From the NCBI GenBank assembly GCA_027924585.1, contig BSBM01001067.1:3350001-3414000 (forward strand): a DNA stretch of 64,000 bases, in the 5' to 3' direction. The stretch is from Larix kaempferi (lineage: Eukaryota; Streptophyta; Pinopsida; Pinales; Pinaceae). Shown here piece by piece: positions 57,301 through 64,000 of the stretch. Below the pieces are notes generated by a model. That model was not told where the DNA came from. It saw nothing but the letters and a program-made list of their open reading frames with translations, and did no database searches. Positions within the stretch are counted from its first letter, which is position 1, and the number at the start of each line of letters is the position of its first letter. Position numbers and translations under genes: made by a program.

Positions 57301-57605
57301 AGTTTATTTCCTTGTGACCAAAGTTATGATAGAAGTAACAATTTCCCAAAAATAGATTTTGATACCTGATTGGATGAACTCTCTTGAAGTGTGCATGTTC
57401 GGTTTCAATATGAATTTATCCTCTGTGTTGTTCTTCAAAAATATGATTTTTCTTTGAAAAAGGAGTTCTAAGCATGTTTGCATAACTCTTTACAAATATT
57501 GAACTTTAATTGGAGCAGTTTCTGGATTTTTATTCAAGATCCAATTGATTGCTCAATTTTTGTAGTTCTTCTCTTACAAAAGTGATTTTAGCTTCCAGTT
57601 TCACA
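54310..57605 (-). pseudogene. SIRE-like Ty1/Copia gag-pol remnant
   Basis: Minus strand, many stops and shifts. Gag tail has a coil (KLEAKITFVREELQKL, about 57600) and two knuckle regions: a decayed GNCYFYHNFGHK (about 57340) and an intact CHKCHNHGHDSQNC (about 57160-57120). Two such fingers are typical of SIRE-type Copia. Protease WYIDSSSKHMT is near 56990. Integrase lies at 56640-55810 with WIWHRRLGHVNFDNL and CKQCVHGKQ, but the first catalytic Asp is lost (LHSYIFDP). DNGGEYKSNKF and VERKNRTVQEM are kept. RT lies at about 55300-54600 with YVDNIIFGSND, where YVDD is usual. RNase H begins (TDADWEGSVDG, about 54410) and the sequence ends near 54310. There are no LTRs of its own. Confidence 0.85.
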
Positions 57606-57612
57606 CACTGTT

Positions 57613-57832
57613 GTTATGATTCAATATGATAAATAGATAACATCAGTATTCAATTCAATTTCACAACAATAGCATATACAAGATCACTGAAAGAATAACA
57701 AGCACAACATAAACACAAGCGACACAAATTTATCTTGGGAAACCCTCATGGGGTAGAAAACCCAACAAAAATTCATCAATATAGATGACCAAAAGTAAAA
57801 AGACAAAACCCCAAAAAAGTGCTCCTTCTCAC

Positions 57833-57836
<4 letters not shown>
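57613..57836 (-). repeat. Fragment of a Copia LTR, inverted relative to 1-270
   Basis: Its reverse complement ends CATATTGAATCATAACA and contains GGTTTTCTACCCCATGAGGG and TTGTGTTTATGTTGTGCTTG, matching 1-270 closely. It abuts the SIRE-like gag with no primer-binding site between them, and on the other side breaks off at the (TC)n tract. It is probably a leftover of another element rather than the LTR of the SIRE-like copy. Confidence 0.75.

Positions 57837-57872
<36 letters not shown>
57837..57872. repeat. (TC)18 microsatellite at an element junction
   Basis: Eighteen perfect TC repeats stand between the minus-strand LTR fragment and the plus-strand Copia fragment. Confidence 0.95.
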
Positions 57873-57874
<2 letters not shown>

Positions 57875-57902
57875 CTATGCGAATAATAATTCTCAGAAAT
57901 TT

Positions 57903-59041
57903 GGGTAGGTGACAGAGTCATATGTGTGCAGATTGAAGAAATCCTTGTATGGCTTGAAGCAAGCACCTAGGACATGGTACGAGAAGATAGACAACTTCCT
58001 GTATAGTTTGGGCTTTACTAAGAGTAATGCGGATTCCAACCTTTACTACAAGGTTGAGGAAGGAAATCCAATGATGGTCCTATTGTATGTGGATGACCTG
58101 TTTATCACAGGTGAGGATAGATTGATTGTCGACACAAAGAGGAAGCTTTTTTCCGAGTCTTAGATGAAGGACTTGGGTATGATGCATTACTTTCTAGGTA
58201 TGGAGGCGTGGTAGAGTGCAGATGGAATGTTCCTTGGACAAGGGAAGTATGCAGTAGAGATCCTGAAGCGATTCGGAATGATGGACTACAAGGCCATGGA
58301 CACACCTATGGCATCGAACCTGAAGCTATTGAGTGATGCTTCATTAGAGTTGGTTGATGCCACGATGTATTGTCAGATGATTGGGTCCTTGATGTACCTA
58401 ACGAACATGAGACCAGATATTTTGTTTCTAGTGAACACCTTGAGCCAGTTTCTGATAGATCCTAGACATGTTCACCTGATTGTTGTAAAGCATATTCTGA
58501 GGTACCTGAAGGGTACAATTGATTATGGGCTCAAGCGAATCAAAAGTTAAACCTCAAGGGTTATGTTGATTCAGTTTGGGCAGGCAGTGCAATTGATTGG
58601 AAGAGCACTTTGGGGTGTTGCTTCGGTATGGGATCTGGTATGATCTCTTGGTTTAGCAGGAAGCAGTCCTATGTGGCACTGAGTATAGCCGAAGCAGAGT
58701 ATGTTGCAGCTTGTTTGGGTAGTTGTGAGGCAGTATGGCTTATGAAGCTACTGTCTGATTTGTTTGATCTCTAGTTGGATGCTACTTGTATATATCGAGA
58801 CAACCAGAGTTGTGTGAAGTTGTAGGAGAACCCAGTGTTCCATGACAAGTCGAAGCACATTGAGATCAAGTATCACTATATCATGGATATGGTGTAGAGA
58901 GGAGCAGTGAAGCTCCTGTATGTTGCGACAGATGTGCAGATAACCGATGTGTTGACCAAGCTGCTAGCCAGAGTGAAGTTTGAGTACTTCAGAGAGAGAC
59001 TTGGTGTACTTCAGATTGAGATTCCTTCCAAGGGGAAGTGA
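57903..59041 (+). pseudogene. 5'-truncated Copia pol: RT and RNase H
   Basis: Begins inside RT with [20 protein letters not shown], then LLYVDDLFITGEDRLIVDTK, MHYFLGMEAW, stop, DGMFLGQGKYAVEILKRFGM and GSLMYLTNMRPDI. After a deletion that shifts the frame near 58540 it continues GYVDS, WAGSAIDWKSTLGCC, then ALSIAEAEYVAACLG. It ends VLTKLLARVKFEYFRERLGV and the stop at 59041. It is related to 45222-49310 but clearly diverged. Stops occur at about 58161, 58212, 58772 and 58824, among others. The 5' half and the 5' LTR are missing. Confidence 0.88.
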
Positions 59042-59074
59042 TGAATCCGGAGACACAGATGCACATGATCCATT

Positions 59075-59490
59075 CTCACATGGTGGTAGGTGGGTCCTCC
59101 CATGGTGCAGATGCAAGGGGCGGAGCCATTCTCACATGGTGGTAGGTAGGTCCTCCCATGGTGCAGATGTAAGGGCTGGAGCCATTCTCACATGGTGGTA
59201 GGTATGTCCTCCCATGGTGCAGATGTAAGGGATGGGATTTTCCGACATGGTGGCAAGTGTGTCCTTCCATGGTCGTTGATGTAATTGTCAGGATTTTCTG
59301 ACATGGTGGCAAGTGTGTCCTCCCATGGTCGTTGATGTAATTGCCGAGCCTTTCTAACATGGTGTTAGGTGTGTACTCCCATGGTCGTTGATGTAAGTGT
59401 TGTTCCTGTCCGACATGGTGGTAGGTGTGTCCTCCCATGGTCGTGATGTAAGTGTTGAGCCTTCCCGGATGGTGGTAGGTAGGTCCTCCC
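59075..59490 (+). repeat. Tandem array of about 56-bp units in the Copia 3' untranslated region
   Basis: About seven units with CATGGTGGTAGGTGGGTCCT and CCCATGGTGCAGATGTAAGG. The first starts are 59075, 59131 and 59187. Later units carry GTCGTTGATGTAA instead. It takes the same place, just after the pol stop, as array B of the other Copia, but its sequence is different. Confidence 0.85.
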
Positions 59491-59524
59491 ATGCCGTTGT
59501 ATGTAAGTGTTGTGTAAAGTGAAT

Positions 59525-59700
59525 CTGGGTTGTACTCCGTGGACTATGAGGTGATAATAGGGTACACAAGTTTTGCAGAGGCATGTAATCAGTCCTGAGA
59601 TGCTCTTGCAGGTTTTGTAGTGGCATATGATCAGTCCTGGGAGATCTTGCAGGTTTTGCAGAGACAGTGTAATCAGTCCTGCTGGGTACCTACTTGATGG
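59525..59700 (+). repeat. Short array related to array A of the other Copia
   Basis: Three units with TTGCAGGTTTTGCAG and GTAATCAGTCCTGGGAGATC-like phrases. Their complement matches the AGGACTTATTAC..AAAACCTTGCAAGAG phrases at 44013-44250. Confidence 0.7.
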
Positions 59701-59939
59701 CTTGCTCACAAAGATGATGAATACCTACAGGAGGCTAGGCCTACAACCAGAATGAAAAAGGTTTGGCTCTGTAGAACTTCCTATGATGAGAAGAATTGAG
59801 AGATAGCACCAGTGATATAGATGACTAATACAGTAGTAGTGAAGATGATGCTCTATGATCTAGTGATGATGATCCAGCTCCAGAATTGATGACTTGTGCC
59901 TATATGTATTGATGACTTATGTCAAGAGAATACCTTCCT

Positions 59940-59952
59940 AGTTAAGAGGGAG
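59940..59952 (+). other. Polypurine tract
   Basis: AGTTAAGAGGGAG, identical to the tract at 43751-43763 on the other strand. Confidence 0.82.
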
Positions 59953-60597
59953 GGTTGATGTATTTGTAACTTTAGAAGATATTCACTTGTATATTGTATG
60001 TATTACATTTGTACTTTATTGTATCCCCAATGGGGATGTATTATTCCTCTTATTGGAAGTGTCGTCATTTGTACTTGCAAGTGTTGCAAGTTATATTGTA
60101 AGTGCCGTAACTTATACTTGATGGGTTATTAGACCACCTTGATGGGGTCGGCCTTGTATGAGTCATGTGGGTTAAAGGGTTATTAAACCACCCTAGTGGG
60201 GTCGTCCCAGTCAGTATTATTTTAAGTGGTTAAGTTGGGGCCAACCTAGTTGAGTAAAGGTCAAGTGAAAGTAAAAGTATAAATAGAGAGTGTGACCCTC
60301 TCATTTGACACATTCTCTCATTCACTCACTTCGCATTAGTGAGAGAGAGGAGGATTCCAAACAAGTGGAGGAGGAGGAGCTGCTACAATCATCTATCTCT
60401 TGGGGTTTGATCTTTGTGATATTTGTATTGGTGCTCATTCTATCTCTGAGGAAGTTGCATGGTTTTTCACCTTCTTGGTTTTCCTCGGTGAAATGTTTTT
60501 TGTCTCTTGTCTCTTGTCTCTTATTCTTGATATGTTGTACATGTTGTTCTTTCAGTTAAGATCTAGATCTATTGAATTAAATGATGAAAAACTAACA
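59953..60597 (+). repeat. 3' LTR of the truncated Copia
   Basis: 645 bp from GGTTGATGTATTTG (the first base is G where TG is expected) to GAAAAACTAACA. It aligns over its whole length with the complement of 43165-43750, including TATTCCTCT, AAGTGTCGTCATTTGTA and GGGTTATTAGACCACC, with a duplicated GGGTTATTAAACCACC block as an insertion. Confidence 0.85.
60278..60285 (+). promoter_or_regulatory. TATA box in the LTR
   Basis: TATAAATA in AAGTATAAATAGAGAG, at the position matching the boxes of the other Copia LTRs. Confidence 0.68.
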
Positions 60598-61030
60598 TTG
60601 AAAACACATATCGAACAATCAACAGAAAAATTGTTGTAACTATAGCAAATAATTTGCATAAATATGTCTTAAGAACATGTATTTATAGATCAATGATCGT
60701 GGCGGTTCCAACAAAAATGCAAAATGATCAAATTTCAACAATAACAAAAATTCAATGACCGTTACTGTGATAACCGTTGACGTTGCATGTGTTAATTTTA
60801 TCGTCGCTATAGTGACAAACCTTGTCTTTTCGTTGATACAGTGACAAATAACTCATATTCATTGCTTTCCATTGCTTTCTGTCGCTACAACGACAAGTAA
60901 CTCATATTCGTTTCTATAGAAACGAATATTCGTCACTATAGAAACAAAACGTTATTGTCGTCTCTAAGCGACGATTTTTGGGGACTCGAACATTTTCGTT
61001 TCAAAAAATTTATCTGTTTATCCATGAAAA
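60598..61030. repeat. Palindrome-rich stretch with GTCGCTATAGTGAC-like units
   Basis: Near-palindromic units TCGTCGCTATAGTGACAAA, TCGTTGATACAGTGACAAA, GTCGCTACAACGACAAGTA and CGTCACTATAGAAAC recur at about 60805, 60832, 60880 and 60930, separated by AACTCATATTCGTT/ATT. No gene is present. The stretch lies between the Copia LTR and the truncated end of the Gypsy at 61039. Confidence 0.7.
60904..60929. repeat. 26-bp perfect palindrome
   Basis: Centre TTTCTATAGAAA, with arms extending to ATATTCG and CGAATAT. There is no spacer. Confidence 0.95.
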
Positions 61031-61038
61031 TTTTGATT

Positions 61039-61407
61039 TTAACTTAGATCGTGGAACTTTTGAGCCATATGTACTAGTGTGAGATTTCTAAAATCAACAC
61101 ACAACCTGATTTCTTCATTCCTCTTTCTAATAGGAACCAAATTAGCAACCCATTTAGAATATCTGAAATGGATTATTATTTTGGCATCTAATAATTTCCT
61201 TACTAATTCCCTTCCTATGATGGCCAGCAATATAGGATTGGTTTGTCTGATTTTCTGCCTAAAAGGATTTGTTCCAACTTTCAAGGGGATCTTGTCATCA
61301 ATTATTGAAGTGTCATAAGTCCTCAAGTCCTTGTATCTCCATGCGAAGAAATCTATGCGTTCCTTAAAAATATTTGTATATATTTGTTTGATTTCAGCAG
61401 GAAGCAA
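61039..61407 (-). pseudogene. RT N-terminal part of the Tat-like Gypsy
   Basis: FFAWRYKDLRTYDTSIIDDK then IPLKVGTNPFRQKIRQTNPI, LLDAKIIIHFRYSKWVANLV, PIRKRNEEIRLCVDFRNLT. This is the fingers part of RT including the VDFR motif. The catalytic FxDD part is missing, because the element ends shortly after. Confidence 0.88.
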
Positions 61408-61559
61408 TTTTGAGAGCTTGAAAATTCATCAATTACTTCTAAAAATATTTTGATTTGTTGGTCATTTTCAAAAACTTGATAATGCTTGGTATTATAAAAA
61501 ATAGATGGCCTATAAATCATTTCAACTTCATGTCTTAACTTGATTTTAGTGGGATTTTT

Positions 61560-62000
61560 AAATGTACTTCCTGCTAAGGCCAATGAATCAATTCTCTAAT
61601 TATTCCCTAGGGATGGATGTGATATTGAAGGCTTCAAAGAAATTTTCTATCAAATCCCATATCTGATTTCTGTAAGCTCTCATTCTCGGGTGTTTTGTAT
61701 GATATATTCCTTTGATCTGATGTACTATAAGTTCTGATTCTCCAAAAATAGAAATGTGTTTAATCCCCATATTACAAGATGTTTATAGACTGAAAACCAA
61801 TGCTTCATATTTAGTCACATTATTAGTGGTCTCAAAATTCAATTTAAACGACAATGGGAACTCCTCTTTATTTGGAGACATGAGAATTACTCCAGCCCCA
61901 ACTTCATTTGTAGTGGAAGATCCATCAAAATGCATATCCCAAATTTGATCTAGTTTCACAATTTTATCCTTTACTACCCTTATTGTAAGGGGTTCCCTTT
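61560..62000 (-). pseudogene. Additional RNase H domain of the Tat-like Gypsy
   Basis: IWDMHFDGSSTTNEVGAGVI then LSFKLNFETTNNVTKYEALV, IFGESELIVHQIKG, HPRMRAYRNQIWDLIENFF, ITSIPRE and, one frame over, DSLALAGSTFKNPTKI. The first Asp (FDGSS), the Glu (KYEAL) and the last Asp (DSLA) are visible. The middle GDSE motif reads GESE. It lies between protease and RT. Confidence 0.78.
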
Positions 62001-62710
62001 CATAACCATCCCCTACAGTCAACAACCCATATATTGTTCCATGGTGTCTATAGAGTAATCTATAGGGATGTTCCTTTCACTAAGTATATAAGCATATCTA
62101 GTTTCCCTGTATAACCTTTTAGTTTCTCCTACAAACAAGGGCACAATTGCATATTTCATATCCATTTGCATTGTACCCCCCATTCTCTTGGCACATGTCC
62201 TTGACAAAAACATGCCATATCTTGGAGGCACATCAGCTACAACATCAAGCAGGATACTTTTTTATGGTAATTGAGCTAAGGTTACAACCAAATCTTTTAT
62301 CATACCAACACATTTCACTGGTTTTGAATTAAAGTTGTATAAATTGTGGTAAGGCTTGGTGGTTTCCAATCCTATCTCTTCCATAATTATTTTTGTCACT
62401 ATGTTGTGAGAAGCACATGAATCTAGCATACAATTATGCAATAAATTTCCATGCAGGCTCAGAGTTACATAGAATGGGAGTATGTATGCATTGCTTTCTT
62501 CCTCTACTACAAGACCAACTTCAATAGCATGGGTTTCATCAACAATATTTAGATTGTCTTATTGGGAATCACAATTATTTAATTTGAGAGCTTTCTCAAT
62601 TTGTTTAGCATACATAGGATTTTGAGCAAGTTCAAACAGAGGAATGGACAATTTAATCTTGGAAAGTTCATGCTGAAAATCAAAAGGTTGAGCAGATTTT
62701 TCCGTTTCTT

Positions 62711-63997
62711 TCATTTCAGGGGGAAGAATAACAACTTTCGTATGGAGAGAAGGAGGTGTAAAATTTTCTCCTGGGAATATGAGGTGTTAGGATTCACTTT
62801 ATCAATAGAATGATATTTAACAAGAGAAGAATCATCAATTAACTTGGTAGGCTTTGGATCTTTGGATACTTTCTTAGGAGCGGGCACTTGAGGATGATTT
62901 TTAAAGAAGTTTCTAGGACTTAGAAAATATCTCTTTTGTGCCTCGGGTTCATTTTGATATACATAATCCTGCAATGATCTCTCATACTCTCCTTAGGCTA
63001 GGTGTATCATGTCATTATCATCATTTACCCAAAGGATTTATTCAGGAGGCTCAGTATATTCTTCATCCAAAGGTACATCTACCACATGATCTGCAACATT
63101 TGTCCTCACTGGTGGTTGTATGGTAGGATATTCATCCCTCCTATCTCTATTAAGGATTTGAGGATTGAAAGGCCTCCTATACTTATTAGGGTTTCTTTTT
63201 CCCATGCCTTGAGGGTTTCTGTACTGATTGTTTTCATCTACCTCAAGTCTCGTGAGTTTGTTTGACAATCCTCCCAATATCTTTGACATCTCCTCGATTC
63301 TTTCATCTTGGATTTCCCTATTTCTATTTGATCTACCAGCCTCATATTTAGGCTTCTTTTTTCCAACTTCCTATCTATGTTTCAATTTTCCTAAGGCTGT
63401 CATATAGCCTTCTACATCAAGAGCATCATCTTGCATATTCAAAATAGTAGTGTATCTCCTTTCTCTTAGTATCATGGCAAATTCAGACTCATGTGCTCCT
63501 GCATATGTAACTTTAGCAACATTTTGTGAAGGTTTAATATCTTAAAGATTTTTTTTATAAATATTATTGAACCTTTTATTAAATTCACTCACATTTTCTC
63601 CATTATTATTTTTTAGGGCTGAAAACTCAGTCAGGTAGTATAGGTGATCTCTTTTTTCACCCCTCTGTCTCATGAATGACTGCTCCATAATAGGCCATTA
63701 ATTTAAAGAATTTGTAGGCAAGGCTCTAAACCATTTCCTGGCCTCTCCTTCTAAATATTGCACAAAAATTCTCATATATACATCATCTTCTTCAATGAGC
63801 AAATTGTCTATAAAATATTGAAACTTAGAAATATGACCATCAACTGTAATATCCCTTTCTCCATCATATTTAGGTAAAATCTTAAGATATTTATCATGAA
63901 TGTCATGAAGATTGTTTGGCATATTCAAAGGGAAAAATCTATTAGCTATCCATGGATTCAGAGCAGGGGGTGGACCTCCCTGTCCTCCTCCATCCAT
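62711..63997 (-). pseudogene. Gag of the Tat-like Gypsy
   Basis: The ATG at 63997. The capsid core is as in the remnant at 26840. After a stop at 63698 it continues with SEFNKRFNNIYKKNL, KVTYAGAHESEFAMILRERR and MQDDALDVEGYM, then a basic linker (PNKYRRPFNPQILNRDRRDE) and a C-terminal part ending near 62711. A CCHC knuckle was not found. Confidence 0.82.
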
Positions 63998-64000
63998 ATC

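Larger units (their letters stand above)
61039..63997 (-). pseudogene. Ty3/Gypsy (Tat-like) gag-protease-RNase H-RT remnant
   Basis: Minus strand, cut by the window edge at gag and truncated inside RT. Gag (63997-62711) begins MDGGGQGGPPPALNPWIANR, followed by ILPKYDGERDI and EGEARKWFRALPTNSLN. Protease lies near 62530-62020 with CMLDSCASHNIV (active site DSGA usual, DSCA here) and the conserved DVVADVPPRYGMFLSR. Then comes an RNase H domain (62000-61560) and only after it RT (61407-61039). Several frames and stops are needed. The RNase H is of the additional type found in Tat-lineage elements. Confidence 0.85.

Noticed and set aside
1-64000. An operating multi-gene system (operon, defence island or biosynthetic cluster)
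   Set aside because: Gene content is plant transposable elements and fragments. No set of intact neighbouring genes points to a common pathway.

Overview
The window looks like nuclear DNA of a seed plant with a large, transposon-filled genome. It is AT-rich and holds no intact ordinary host gene. Nearly everything recognisable is plant-type mobile DNA: Ty1/Copia and Ty3/Gypsy LTR retrotransposons with initiator-Met-type primer-binding sites, CACTA (TNP2) transposon parts, and short retroposed sequences. A gymnosperm would fit, but nothing seen here proves it. The only host-like coding sequence is a broken fragment of a heavy-metal (P1B, HMA5/RAN1-like) copper-ATPase at about 10.7-11.35 kb.

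Layout. 1-270 is the end of a Copia LTR, followed by a degenerate minisatellite to 1140. 3674-7722 is a decayed CACTA TNP2 transposase that still shows introns. 10.7-11.35 kb is the ATPase fragment, and 12.35-13.23 kb is a G-rich CACTA-like terminus. 14.16-15.65 kb (RT/RNase H) and 24.87-25.84 kb (integrase) are two halves of one chromovirus Gypsy. They were split by a 9.2-kb non-autonomous LTR element (15654-24859; LTRs 1302 bp each, TSD ATATG) whose only recognisable gene is a 174-aa zinc-knuckle protein beside the 3' LTR. 25.9-27.7 kb is a Gypsy gag remnant between direct repeats. 28.26-28.74 kb is a 479-bp retroposed element with a 19-bp TSD. A second CACTA terminus lies at 31743.

32.73-41.12 kb is a minus-strand chromovirus, complete from LTR to LTR but mutated. 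It sits inside an RNase H reading frame whose two halves (32518-32733 and 41131-41265) rejoin in frame across a 6-bp TSD. 42.9-51.77 kb is bounded by a perfect 22-bp direct repeat. It appears to be a 1.6-kb retroposed unit carrying a 340-aa ORF (50555-51577, minus), itself interrupted by a 7.26-kb minus-strand Copia (43165-50420; 586-bp LTRs, TSD CAAAA). That Copia keeps one gag-pol frame over 4.1 kb with seven in-frame stops.

54.3-57.6 kb is a SIRE-like Copia remnant (minus). It is followed by an inverted LTR fragment, a (TC)18 tract, and a 5'-truncated plus-strand Copia with its 3' LTR at 59953-60597. 60.6-61.0 kb is rich in palindromes. 61.04-63.997 kb is a minus-strand Gypsy of Tat-like type with the domain order gag, protease, RNase H, RT.

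No cellular pathway is encoded. The relationships are nesting: older Gypsy and RNase H sequences were hit by younger LTR elements. I do not see an undescribed functional system. The best leads are the gag-like-only LTR element with structured repeat arrays, the retroposed 340-aa ORF, and tandem arrays kept at the same place (between pol and 3' LTR) in two related Copia elements.
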